Positions 33,712 through 42,507 of a DNA stretch of 64,000 bases are shown here, one piece after another. The stretch is from Coriobacteriaceae bacterium (GTDB taxonomy: Bacteria > Actinomycetota > Coriobacteriia > Coriobacteriales > Coriobacteriaceae). The translations under genes and the position numbers were made by a program. The notes under the pieces were generated by a model. That model did no database searches. It was not told the DNA's origin and saw only the letters and a program-made list of their open reading frames with translations. How positions within the stretch are numbered: position 1 is the stretch's first letter; each line of letters opens with the position of its first letter. Location of the stretch: contig SUUG01000002.1 of assembly GCA_015062655.1 (NCBI GenBank), positions 1 through 64,000 on the forward strand, in the 5' to 3' direction.

Positions 33712-35641
33712 GGATCGGATGCGCGCGGACTGCGCGATGGATGAGGAGGGCGTCGCGGGCGGGGGCGCGGTTGGCGAGGGCGACGTGGCCGCGGTCGGCG
33801 GCGCGGCTGGCGAGCACGACGCGGTCCCAGCCGGCTCCGCGCCCGCTGCGACCCCCACCGTCCCCGCCCCCGCCGTCCCCGCCTGGCGGACCGCGGTGAA
33901 CCTCTGGCGCGCCGCCGCCGGCATCCGCTGGCGGCTCGTGGTGGCCCTCGTGGCCTCCCTGCTCTACGTGGGCTTCAGCCTGAGCGCCCCTGCGTACAGC
34001 GCGCACATCATCGACCTGCTGTGGGAGAACATCCAGCGCTCCTTCGCCGACGGCACGCCATTCGCGGTCACGCTCGAAAACGGCGGCCGCGAGATTCTCA
34101 TCTACTTGGGGATCTGGACGCTCGCCTGGGGCTTCTACTCGGTGCAGGTGATGGTCATGGCCAGCTTTGCCGAGCAGCTGAACCTGTTGCTTCGCCGTCG
34201 CATCGCGGCCAAGCTCGGGGCGCTGCCCCTCTCGTACTACGACGCCCATCAGCCGGGCGACACCATCAGCCGGGCCACGAACGACCTGGACAAGGTATCC
34301 GAGGTGCTGCAGCGCGGCCTGCTGCAGCTCATCATCGCGGCCACGATGCTCGTGGGCGCCCTCATCATGATGGCGCGCTACAGCTTGGCGCTGACCGGCG
34401 TGTTCGCCGTCTGCGTGGTGGGGGCGTTCGTGGTGACGAAGATCCTCGCGGGCCGCACGCTCAAGATCTCGGACGCCCGGCAGGCGGCGGTGGGGGAGCT
34501 CACCGTGCGCGTCGAGGAGGCGTACAGCGGTCGGGCGGTGATCAAGGCCTTCGGACGGGAGCGGGCGAGCCTCGAGGCGATGCGCGACGCGGCCGACGAG
34601 CTGGCGCGCACGAGCTCGATCGCGGACTTCATCACCACCTCCGCAGCGCCCGCCGTGCGGTTCCTCGTGCGCATCTCGCTCGTGGTGATCGGCGTGATGG
34701 CGGGCGGGATGCTCATCGCCGGCCAGATCACGGTCGGCGTGTTCCAGGCGTTCTTCCAGTACGTGAACCAGGGGAGCGAGCCGCTCACGCAGCTCTCGAT
34801 GACCTGCAACATGCTGCAGGGGGCGCTCGCCGCCGCCGCGCGCGTGTTCGCCCTGCTCGATGAGGGGGAGGTCGTGCCGGACCCTACGGAGCCGGCCCAC
34901 CTGCCGGTCGGTTCCGCGGGGCGTGTGACCTTCGAGCACGTGCGGTTCGGCTACGATGCCGACCGCCCGCTCATGCGCGACGTCTCGCTGGTGGCGGAGC
35001 CGGGGCAGAAGGTGGCGATCGTCGGCGCCACGGGGGCCGGTAAGACGACCCTCATCAACCTGCTCATGCGCTTCTATGAGATCGACGGGGGCCGCATTGC
35101 GCTGGACGGCGTGAGCACGCGCGATCTCACCCGCGCCGACCTGCGGCGGCGGTTCGGTATGGTGCTGCAGGACGCCTGGCTCTTCGAGGGGACGATCGCT
35201 GAGAACATCGCCTACGGGCGGCCGGAGTCGACGCGCGAGGAGATCGAGGCGGCGGCCCGCGCGGCCCGGGTGGACTTCTTCGTGCGCACCCTGCCCGACG
35301 GGTACGACACGATGCTCTCGAACGAGGCCGAGAGCATCTCGCAAGGGCAGCGGCAGCTCCTCACGATCGCCCGCGCGATGCTCTCCGACCCGGCGATCCT
35401 GATCCTGGACGAGGCGACCTCGAGCGTCGACACCCGCACGGAGCAGGCGATTGTCGAGGCGATGGAGACGCTCGTGCACGGGCGGACGAGCTTCGTGATC
35501 GCGCATCGGCTCTCGACGATCGTGGATGCCGACCTCATCCTCGTGATGGAGGCGGGGACGATCGTCGAGCAGGGCACGCACGAGGAGCTGCTGGCCGCCG
35601 GCGGGCCGTACGCCGAGCTGTACCGGAGCCAGTTCGCATAA
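33704..35641 (+). CDS. ABC exporter half with complete catalytic site
   Basis: 645 residues. AAGGAGGAG before the ATG at 33704 decides the start. The first 60 residues are a low-complexity Ala/Gly/Pro segment not found in standard exporters. Six membrane helices follow, then the ATPase: Walker A GATGAGKTT, signature ISQGQRQLL, Walker B ILILDEATSSVD, switch IAHRLST. It pairs with the preceding degenerate half to form a heterodimeric exporter. Confidence 0.92.
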   Translation: MAEDRMRADCAMDEEGVAGGGAVGEGDVAAVGGAAGEHDAVPAGSAPAATPTVPAPAVPAWRTAVNLWRAAAGIRWRLVVALVASLLYVGFSLSAPAYSAHIIDLLWENIQRSFADGTPFAVTLENGGREILIYLGIWTLAWGFYSVQVMVMASFAEQLNLLLRRRIAAKLGALPLSYYDAHQPGDTISRATNDLDKVSEVLQRGLLQLIIAATMLVGALIMMARYSLALTGVFAVCVVGAFVVTKILAGRTLKISDARQAAVGELTVRVEEAYSGRAVIKAFGRERASLEAMRDAADELARTSSIADFITTSAAPAVRFLVRISLVVIGVMAGGMLIAGQITVGVFQAFFQYVNQGSEPLTQLSMTCNMLQGALAAAARVFALLDEGEVVPDPTEPAHLPVGSAGRVTFEHVRFGYDADRPLMRDVSLVAEPGQKVAIVGATGAGKTTLINLLMRFYEIDGGRIALDGVSTRDLTRADLRRRFGMVLQDAWLFEGTIAENIAYGRPESTREEIEAAARAARVDFFVRTLPDGYDTMLSNEAESISQGQRQLLTIARAMLSDPAILILDEATSSVDTRTEQAIVEAMETLVHGRTSFVIAHRLSTIVDADLILVMEAGTIVEQGTHEELLAAGGPYAELYRSQFA

Positions 35642-35713
35642 GCGATTTGGTTGCGGAGGAGGGGGAGGCCCATCAATTGTGTCATCATCGTACCTATTGA
35701 TTAATGATTGTGA

Positions 35714-35739
35714 ATGTGATTTAATATAATAAGTCACAT
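35714..35739 (+). promoter_or_regulatory. Regulated promoter: -10 TATAAT inside a dyad
   Basis: A perfect -10 TATAAT lies at 35725-35730. It is framed by arms ATGTGATTTA (35714-35723) and TAAGTCACAT (35730-35739), which pair at 9 of 10 positions. No good -35 is seen, so an activator or an extended -10 is possible. The dyad covers the -10 element and is well placed to control the leader ORF that follows. Confidence 0.65.
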
Positions 35740-35759
35740 CGAGAATGAGGAGGTGTGCT

Positions 35760-35813
35760 ATGGATGGAGGAATTAATCCGAAGCCGCTGCCCAGGCCTAT
35801 ACCGGGTAACTGA
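35760..35813 (+). CDS. 17-codon leader peptide ORF (candidate)
   Basis: ATG at 35760 with a strong Shine-Dalgarno GAGGAGG (35747-35753, spacing 6) encodes MDGGINPKPLPRPIPGN and stops at 35811-35813. The peptide has five prolines in a P-x-P pattern with PRPI, which recalls proline-rich peptides that jam the ribosome. It lies 20 nt before a hairpin that hides the Shine-Dalgarno of the next gene. This arrangement is that of leader peptides controlling resistance genes. Alternatives are a secreted signal peptide or a chance ORF; the strong ribosome site argues against chance. Confidence 0.6.
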   Translation: MDGGINPKPLPRPIPGN

Positions 35814-35833
35814 GGCTCCGCACTCCTGAAACA

Positions 35834-35861
35834 CGCGCCCTCCTTTTCAAAGGAGGGCGCG
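35834..35861 (+). promoter_or_regulatory. Hairpin sequestering the next gene's ribosome site
   Basis: 35834-35845 pairs perfectly with 35850-35861 (12 bp, loop 4 nt). The 3' arm contains AAGGAGG (35850-35856), the Shine-Dalgarno of the gene starting at 35862, so translation should be low unless the stem is opened. No T run follows, which argues against a simple terminator. Confidence 0.75.
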
Positions 35862-36329
35862 ATGTCGTTTGAAGAAGAATACTTGGTGTTGTCTGCTGAG
35901 TATTGTGAGCTGCTTTTTGAAGTCGCGCGTCTCTTCTTCTCGGGTAATGTGGGAGTTGAGAAATGCGCGCAGGTCAGATCCTTGTCTACGCCTGTTTCAT
36001 TCAGTTTTGTTGATGACTTCAACGATTTTGCTCTCGTATCAAAGGAATTGACTGCTACATTTAGCAAGTTCTCGATAATCCATCGCATCCAAGATCCGTC
36101 GAGCGCAGATCTTATCCTCGGGCAGGAAAAGCGGTTGAGTAGGTTGGCTGTCCTCTCGAACGAACTCGCGGGAAAGCTGCAAGAGCTTGATGAGTCGCGT
36201 CTTCTCCAAGAACAGCTCTGGGATGACAATCACTTCACCGACCTTTTCACGACGTGCGCCAGTCTGATCTGCGCGGCGGTGGAATGGCAGTGTTCACTTG
36301 CGCGCGGCGCGAACCTTGAATTGGCATAG
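35862..36329 (+). CDS. Protein of unknown function in an efflux operon
   Basis: 155 residues, ATG 5 nt after the sequestered Shine-Dalgarno. It looks all-helical and soluble (SFEEEYLVLSAEYCELLFEV at the start; LILGQEKRLSRLAVLSNELA in the middle), with no known motif. Base composition is lower in GC than both neighbours, suggesting separate origin. Only 13 bp separate it from the MFS gene, so the two are probably one regulated unit; it might be a sensor or target-protection protein, but there is no direct evidence. Confidence 0.65.
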   Translation: MSFEEEYLVLSAEYCELLFEVARLFFSGNVGVEKCAQVRSLSTPVSFSFVDDFNDFALVSKELTATFSKFSIIHRIQDPSSADLILGQEKRLSRLAVLSNELAGKLQELDESRLLQEQLWDDNHFTDLFTTCASLICAAVEWQCSLARGANLELA

Positions 36330-36342
36330 GGGATTCAACGCG

Positions 36343-37611
36343 ATGATGACCTCACATTCTCCGTTTGCAGATGCCGACTTCCGGCGCTGGTTCGCTGCCG
36401 AGACCCTTCTCACCGTCAGTATGAGCACCGAGCTCGCACTCTCGCTGATGCTGATAGACGTGTCCGGCTCCATCGCCCTTTCGGGGGCGCTCGCCAGCGC
36501 CATATCGGCGGTGACGCTCGTATGCGGTGTCGTGGGCGGGGGCCTGGCCGACGCTCGGAACCGGCGGCGGATCATCCGTCGATGCCTGTGGGCGAGCATA
36601 TTGTCCATGGCGGCCCTGCTCGCGGCCCTTCTGGCGCATCATATGGGCGCGCCGATCGCAGCAGGGGCGTTGACGTTCCTCATCGTGGCCTCGGCCGCCG
36701 TTGTCGCCGGGGCCGAGGCGCTGGCCGACCCCTCGATGGATGCCGCGCTGAAGGAGCTGATCGAGCCCGCCCAGTATCCGCGGGCGATGAGCGCCGCGCA
36801 GGCGCGCACGTCCCTCGTCTCATTGGGCGGCGCACCCGCGACCGGTGCGCTCTACGGTGTCTCCCCGTTCCTTCCGTTCGTTCTGCGCCTGCTGTGCGAC
36901 AGCTCCTTCCTCGTTCTCCTCAAGGGCATCAGGCGCACGTTCGAGCCCCCGCGAACGGAGGAGGGTCGCCTTCCCCTTTCGGTCCGCTCGTTTCTCGCCT
37001 CGTATCGCGAAGGGTTGGGATGGGTCTTTTCCGATTCCGTCGTGCGCACCGTGGTCGTATGCGCCCCGCTCGTCAACCTGATGGTGTTCACGGCGGGGAG
37101 CTGGGTTGTGTACAGCATGAGCGCGAGGGATGCCTCACCGTCGCTCATCGGCCTCGTGTCGATGAGCTTCGCCGTGGGGACGCTCATCGGATCGGCCTTC
37201 ACCCCGTGGCTGACGGACAACGTGCCGTCTGGTTGGCTGGCGATCGCGGGGCTCTCATGGATGGCCCTGACGCTTCTTGCCATCTTCCTGTTCGGTGTCG
37301 ATCCCGTCGTGCTGTCCGTCCTCTCGTGCGCGTGCATGCTGCCCTCTCCGTCCATCGGCGCCGGCCTGTTCGCCCATGTCTTCCGGCGCACGCCCTCTGA
37401 GCTGCAAGGTCGGACGCTGGGGGTCTTCACGTTGATGAATGGGATCGCCACGGTCTCCTCCCCCGCGATCGCCGCTGTCGCCGTGGCGTGCGACGGATCG
37501 CTCGTCCTTGGCGTCGCGGTCACCGCCCTCGGCGTGCTGGGGATACTCGCCCTCGTGTCGAGCCGCAGCGTCCGCGGGCTCGCCCCGCTCAAGGAGGTCG
37601 GGTCGGAGTAG
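36343..37611 (+). CDS. MFS exporter, EntS/macrolide-efflux-like
   Basis: About 422 residues from ATG 36343 (36346 also possible; the in-frame 36298 lies in the previous gene). Twelve hydrophobic helices, with the conserved loop 2-3 motif GGGLADARNRRRIIRRC near residue 65 as in MFS_3 exporters. Members export siderophores, macrolides and other small molecules. The expected regulated leader lies upstream, which favours a role in inducible efflux. No clear ribosome site precedes the start, consistent with coupling to the upstream gene. Confidence 0.82.
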   Translation: MMTSHSPFADADFRRWFAAETLLTVSMSTELALSLMLIDVSGSIALSGALASAISAVTLVCGVVGGGLADARNRRRIIRRCLWASILSMAALLAALLAHHMGAPIAAGALTFLIVASAAVVAGAEALADPSMDAALKELIEPAQYPRAMSAAQARTSLVSLGGAPATGALYGVSPFLPFVLRLLCDSSFLVLLKGIRRTFEPPRTEEGRLPLSVRSFLASYREGLGWVFSDSVVRTVVVCAPLVNLMVFTAGSWVVYSMSARDASPSLIGLVSMSFAVGTLIGSAFTPWLTDNVPSGWLAIAGLSWMALTLLAIFLFGVDPVVLSVLSCACMLPSPSIGAGLFAHVFRRTPSELQGRTLGVFTLMNGIATVSSPAIAAVAVACDGSLVLGVAVTALGVLGILALVSSRSVRGLAPLKEVGSE

Positions 37612-37736
37612 CGCTCGAGGAGCCCGGCGAGACGCCCCGATGCCCCTTGATGCCAGCCCCTTGATGTCGTGTGTGCGCAACGGCCTTTCAGGGCTGTGCG
37701 TTCAACCGGCAATCACGCGCGCTCGGCGCTGCCCAC

Positions 37737-37802
37737 GATGCCGACCGTGCACGATCAGGCCTTCTATCGCGATGAAAACGGCGATCGCGCACGCTCGGCA
37801 TC
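37737..37802. repeat. 66-bp palindromic element, copy 1
   Basis: Arms 37737-37756 and 37783-37802 pair at 18 of 20 positions. The whole 66-bp block aligns without gaps to 47352-47417 at about 47 of 66 positions, with changes that mostly keep pairing. It is in the noncoding stretch 37612-38055 between the MFS gene and cydA; nothing else was recognised there. Confidence 0.75.
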
Positions 37803-38055
37803 CCTTCCCGTGCGCTCCCGCCGCCGCGTCGCCCCCCCGCTGTCCGGCGCCCCGTGGTCCCGCAGCTCGCCGCCGTCCACGCGCATCCGCCGCCGTCCCG
37901 CCGCCCGTACGCACCCATCACATATGGCACTCAGTTTCTAGCATATCCCCGAGGTTGTGTGCATTTCGTGGTACACTGACGGTGCTGTACAAATGGACCG
38001 TCGCTTGGAAGCCGCCAACAACCAGCCTCGGCCCGGAATAGGGAGGGTGATGCAT

Positions 38056-39495
38056 ATGGATTGGCTGAGCGACCCCGTCATGCTTGCGCGAATCCAGTTC
38101 GCCATCACGGCGTTGTTCCACTTCATCTTCGTGCCCACCTCGATCGGCGTCGGTCTCGTCACCGCCGTCATGGCGACGAAGTCCTACCGCTCGGGCGACC
38201 CCGAGGACGAGGCGGCCACCCGCTTCTGGGTGCGCCTCTACACCGTGACCTTCGCCGTGGGCGTGGCCACCGGTATCACGATGGAGTTCCAGTTCGGCAC
38301 CAACTGGGCCGACTACTCGCGCTTCGTGGCCGACATCTTCGGCGCGCCGCTCGCCGCCGAGGCGCTCTTCGCGTTCTTCCTCGAGTCGGTCTTCATCGGC
38401 ATCCTGATCTTCGGCCGCAACCGCGTGTCCCGCCGCATGTACATGGTGAGCGCCTGGCTCGCCTGGGGCGGCTCCGCGCTCTCCGCGCTTTGGATCATCA
38501 TCGCCAACTCCTGGATGCAGACGCCCGCGGGCTTTGAGATCGTCTCCGGCCCCGACGGCTCCAAGGCCCAGATCACGGACTTCTTCGCCGCAGCCCTGAA
38601 CCCCTCCACCCTTCCGCGCTACTTCCACGTGATCGTGGCCACCCTCATCATGGGGGCGCTCGTCTGCGTGGCCGTCGGCGCCTACTACCTGCTGCGCAAC
38701 CGCTCCGAGAAGCTCGCCCGCGGGTTCGTGCGCGTGGGCGTCATCATGGGCGTCGTCTCGCTCGTCCTCATGATGCCGGCTGCCCACTGGCAGGCCTCCA
38801 CGGTCGCCAAGACCCAGCCCTCCAAGCTCGCCGCCATGGAGGGCCAGTACGAGGAGGGCCCCGCCGCCCTCTCGCTCTTCGGCTGGGTTGATGAGGCGAA
38901 CGAGCAGACCTATGCCCTGAGCATCCCGGGCGGCACCTCCTGGCTCGCCGACGGCGACCCGTCCGTCTCCTACCCCGGCCTCAACGACTTCGACCCCACC
39001 GAGCGCCCCGACCTCGTGAACGTCACCTATCAGTCCTACCACCTGATGGTCGCCCTCTACGGCGTGCTGATCCTCGTGGTGGCCCTCGGCGCGCTCGTGC
39101 TCCGCGGCGCCTTCGCCAACAAGAAGTGGCCGCTCGTGATCCTCAGCCTCGGCTGGGCCGCCGCGCTCCTCGCCATCGAGGTGGGCTGGCTCGTCACCGA
39201 GTTCGGCCGCCTGCCGTGGATCGTCTTCGGCGTCATGCGCATCGAGGACGCCGTGTCGCTCGCGGTGCCCGCCGGCCAGGTGCTCGCCACGATCGTGCTG
39301 TTCCTCGCCGTGTACTGCCTGATCTTCGTCTGCTGGGTCCGCCTGCTCCGCCGCACCCTCGCCGAGGGCCCCGAGGCCTTCGCCGCGGGCGGCTCCGAGG
39401 ACGCCAAGGTCGAGGCCTTCGCCCCGTCCTACTTCGGTGAGACCGGTGATGCGGCCGCAGACGCCGCCGCCACGAAGGGGGGTGCGTCCGCATGA
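38056..39495 (+). CDS. cydA: Cytochrome bd oxidase subunit I
   Basis: 479 residues. ATG 38056 is preferred to 38050 because GGGAGG at 38041-38046 is 9 nt away. The heme b595 ligand region (ALFHFIFVPTSIG) is near the start. VGVATGITMEFQFGTNWADY and the quinol-site side follow, and GRLPWIVFGVMRIEDAVS is near residue 400. CydA binds the hemes and oxidises quinol. The protein is shorter than the 522-residue Escherichia coli form, consistent with a short Q-loop type. It overlaps cydB by 4 bp. In an anaerobic actinobacterium it would serve oxygen scavenging and nano-aerobic respiration. Confidence 0.96.
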   Translation: MDWLSDPVMLARIQFAITALFHFIFVPTSIGVGLVTAVMATKSYRSGDPEDEAATRFWVRLYTVTFAVGVATGITMEFQFGTNWADYSRFVADIFGAPLAAEALFAFFLESVFIGILIFGRNRVSRRMYMVSAWLAWGGSALSALWIIIANSWMQTPAGFEIVSGPDGSKAQITDFFAAALNPSTLPRYFHVIVATLIMGALVCVAVGAYYLLRNRSEKLARGFVRVGVIMGVVSLVLMMPAAHWQASTVAKTQPSKLAAMEGQYEEGPAALSLFGWVDEANEQTYALSIPGGTSWLADGDPSVSYPGLNDFDPTERPDLVNVTYQSYHLMVALYGVLILVVALGALVLRGAFANKKWPLVILSLGWAAALLAIEVGWLVTEFGRLPWIVFGVMRIEDAVSLAVPAGQVLATIVLFLAVYCLIFVCWVRLLRRTLAEGPEAFAAGGSEDAKVEAFAPSYFGETGDAAADAAATKGGASA

Positions 39496-40499
39496 GTCCG
39501 CTCGCATTCATCTGGTTCCTGCTGATCGGCGTGCTGATCTCGGGTTACTTCATCCTTGACGGCTTCGACCTGGGCGCCGGCGTGCTCTATCCGGTGCTCG
39601 CCAAGAGCGAGGCCGACCGCGCCGTCATACGCCGCTCCATCGGCCCGGTGTGGGACGGCAACGAGGTCTGGGTCCTCACGGCCGGCGGTGCGCTCTTCGC
39701 CGCGTTCGGCCCGGCCTACGCCACGAGCTTCTCCGGCTTCTACCTGGCTATCATGCTCGTGCTCTTCGGTCTGATCATCCGCGCCGTCGCGCTCGAGTTC
39801 CGCGCGCACGACGCCGCCTGGGGCAAGCTCTACGACGTCCTGTTCGTCCTCGGCAGCTTCCTGCCGGCGCTCCTGTACGGCGTGGCCATAGGCAACGTCG
39901 TGGGCGGCGTGAACCTCGACGCGCACGGCGATTTCGCAGGCTCCTTCTTCGACCTGCTGAACCCCTTCGCGCTCCTCTGCGGCGTGCTCGGCTTCGTGCA
40001 CATGCTCGTGCAGGGCGCCGGCTGGATCGCGCTGAAGGCGCCGGCCGGGACCGACCTCGCCCGGCGAGCCCGCGCGCTTCGCGGCAAGCTCGCCGTGGCC
40101 GAGATCGCGGTCTTCGCCCTCACGTCCGTGGTGCTGTTCGTGGCTGTCGTGCCGGGCGGCGCCGTGGAGATCCGCGCGCTCGCCGTGGTGTTCGCGATCG
40201 TCTTCCTCGCGGCGTCGATCGGCGCCCTCAAGGCCCCGTCCGACCTCCTGGCGCAGGTGCTCGCGTCCGTGGGCTGCGTGGGTCTCGTGGGCGTCGCGGC
40301 CTCGACGCTCTTCCCGAACCTGATCACGGCCACCGACCCGGCCTACTCCATCACGATCGCCGGTGCGGCGGGCAGCGACATGACGCTCGCCATCATGCTC
40401 GGCATCGCATGCATCGGCGTGCCGCTGGTTCTCGTGTACCATGTCATCGCCTACCGCATCTTCCGCGGTCGGCTTAAGAAGGAGGACCTGACCTACTAG
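39492..40499 (+). CDS. cydB: Cytochrome bd oxidase subunit II
   Basis: 335 residues; the ATG overlaps the cydA stop (ATGA). The N-terminus [20 protein letters not shown] is characteristic of CydB, as are [11 protein letters not shown] and the following [26 protein letters not shown]-type segment (here GPAY). About eight to nine membrane helices. Forms the oxidase with CydA. Confidence 0.96.
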   Translation: [335 protein letters not shown]

Positions 40500-40563
40500 G
40501 CCGCACGGCCAGACGGGCACGGCCCATCGCCGGTGCCGCGCCGGCCCGACGTAAGGGGTATCC

Positions 40564-42507
40564 GTGTTCGATCGTTCGGTGTTCAGACTTCCCGGGGCGG
40601 GCAGGACGGCGGTCCTGCTCGCCCTTCTCTCTTTGACGGGCGCCCTGGTGGCCGTGGCCCAGGCCTGGGCCATCTGCACGGTGCTCACGCGCCTGTGGGA
40701 GGGCGAGGGGATCCGGGAGAACCTTGGGCTGCTCGCGGTGTTCGCGGCGTGCTTCATCGCGGCGCGCGCCCTCGAGGCCGTGCGCGATTGGCTGCTCAAG
40801 CGGTTCGCGGCCGCACGCGCGAGCGAGCTGCGCCGCCGTGCGCTCGAGCGCCTGCTGGAGGGGCGCGCCGTATCGGGCCAGGGCGGGCACGGGGCCGGGG
40901 CCGCCGAGGGGACGGCCCTCGTGATCGAGGGCGCCGAGCAGGTGGAGGCCTATCTCGCGCTGGCTCTCGGCAAGGTCATCGACCTCATGGTCATCCCCGT
41001 CGTGCTCGCGGTGGCGCTCTTCTCGCTCGACCCGGTCTCGGCCGTCATCTCGATCGTGGCCTTCCCGTTCATCATCCTCTACATGGTCATGATCGGCGGC
41101 AACGCCCACGAGGTCGCGGCCGCGCGCCAGAAGGAGCAGGCGAGGCTGTCCAACCACTTCCTCGACGCCCTACGCGGCCTCGGAACGCTCAGGGCCTTCG
41201 GCCGGGCGCGGGGGCACGCCGACTCGATCTTCGAGGTGAGCGAGAGCCTGCGCGAGGCGACGATGACGACCCTGCGCATGGCGATGCTCTCGAGCGCGAT
41301 CCTCGACCTGTTCGCGACGCTCGCGCTCGCCGGCGTGTCGGTGATGCTCGGATTCCGGCTGATCGACGGGTGGATCGGGCTGTACCCGGCGCTCATGGCG
41401 CTCGTGCTCGTGCCGGAGTTCTTCCGTCCCGTGCGCCTGTTCGCGGCCGATTACCACGCCACGCTCGACGGCAAGCAAGCACTCGCCCGCATGCGCGCGC
41501 TCGTGGACGCCCCGCGCCGCGCGGTGGCCGAGGTGCCCGCGGGGGCGTGGGGGGAGCGCTCCGAGCTCGCGGTCCGCGGGGTGTCGGTGATGTACGGGGA
41601 CGCGGATGCGGCGGACGGCGGGGCCGACGCGGCGGGTGCGGCCGGAGTCGCGGGCGCGGCCGGTGCGTGCGCGGCCGTCGACACGGCCCCCGCCGCCTCG
41701 ACGCATCCCGCCACCTCGACCTCCGCCACCTCGATCCATCCCGCCCTCACGGACCTCAGCTTCACGCTCAGGGGCTGCGAGCGCGTGGGCGTCGTCGGCG
41801 CGAGCGGTTCGGGCAAATCGACCCTGGTGAGCCTGCTCGCCGGCTTCCTCGACCCCGCATCCGGCAGCTTCGACCTCGGATGGGCCGGGGTCGGCACCCC
41901 GGTCGTCGCCTCGGCCAGCGCATCGACCGCCGCGGCGACGGGCCTGCCCAACCTCTTCGCCCCCGCATGGCAGCGCCAGGCTATCTACATCCCCCAGAGG
42001 CCCTACCTCTTCCACGCGACGATCGCGGAGAACATCGCCTTCTACGCGCCGGGCGCCTTGCGCGACGAGATCGCGGCCGCGGCGGAGGCAGCAGGCCTCA
42101 CCGAGCTCATCGCCGCGCTCCCCGACGGACTCGACACCCTGATCGGCGACGGGCCGGGCGGTCGCGAGCTCTCCGGCGGCGAGGCGCAGCGCATCGCGCT
42201 CGCGCGCGCCTGGGTCGACCGGTCGCGCCGCGTCCTGCTGTTCGACGAGCCCACGGCGCATCTCGACATCGAGACCGAGCTCGAGCTCAAGGAGCGGATG
42301 CTGCCGCTCATGGAGGGCCGGCTCGTGGTGTTCGCCACGCACCGCATGCACTGGCTGCATGAGATGGACCGCGTGCTCGTGCTCTCCGGTGGCCGACTGG
42401 TGGCCGAAGGGGACCCGCGCGAGCTCACGGCGCGCGGCGTGATCGGGGAGAGCCTGGGGCTCGGCTCGGGTCCTGCAGCCGACGAGATCTCAGGAGGTGC
42501 GCGATGA
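40564..42507 (+). CDS. cydD: Heterodimeric ABC transporter subunit CydD
   Basis: 647 residues, GTG start after AAGGGG. An exporter membrane domain (about 15-320) with the CydD-typical stretch GALVAVAQAWAICTVLTRLW is followed by an ATPase domain: Walker A GASGSGKST, signature LSGGEAQRI, Walker B VLLFDEPTAHLD. CydDC exports cysteine/glutathione and binds heme, and is needed to assemble cytochrome bd; gene order A-B-D-C supports the call. A low-complexity Ala/Gly/Thr/Ser insert of about 50 residues (about 340-395) lies between the two domains. Confidence 0.93.
   Translation: MFDRSVFRLPGAGRTAVLLALLSLTGALVAVAQAWAICTVLTRLWEGEGIRENLGLLAVFAACFIAARALEAVRDWLLKRFAAARASELRRRALERLLEGRAVSGQGGHGAGAAEGTALVIEGAEQVEAYLALALGKVIDLMVIPVVLAVALFSLDPVSAVISIVAFPFIILYMVMIGGNAHEVAAARQKEQARLSNHFLDALRGLGTLRAFGRARGHADSIFEVSESLREATMTTLRMAMLSSAILDLFATLALAGVSVMLGFRLIDGWIGLYPALMALVLVPEFFRPVRLFAADYHATLDGKQALARMRALVDAPRRAVAEVPAGAWGERSELAVRGVSVMYGDADAADGGADAAGAAGVAGAAGACAAVDTAPAASTHPATSTSATSIHPALTDLSFTLRGCERVGVVGASGSGKSTLVSLLAGFLDPASGSFDLGWAGVGTPVVASASASTAAATGLPNLFAPAWQRQAIYIPQRPYLFHATIAENIAFYAPGALRDEIAAAAEAAGLTELIAALPDGLDTLIGDGPGGRELSGGEAQRIALARAWVDRSRRVLLFDEPTAHLDIETELELKERMLPLMEGRLVVFATHRMHWLHEMDRVLVLSGGRLVAEGDPRELTARGVIGESLGLGSGPAADEISGGAR

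Noticed and set aside
33548..36229. 893-codon antisense frame over the ABC exporter and leader region
   Set aside because: Low-complexity His/Arg/Gly-rich translation, no ribosome site, and it opposes a well-supported ABC gene.
37918..39507. 529-codon antisense frame over cydA
   Set aside because: Shadow of the highly conserved cydA frame.
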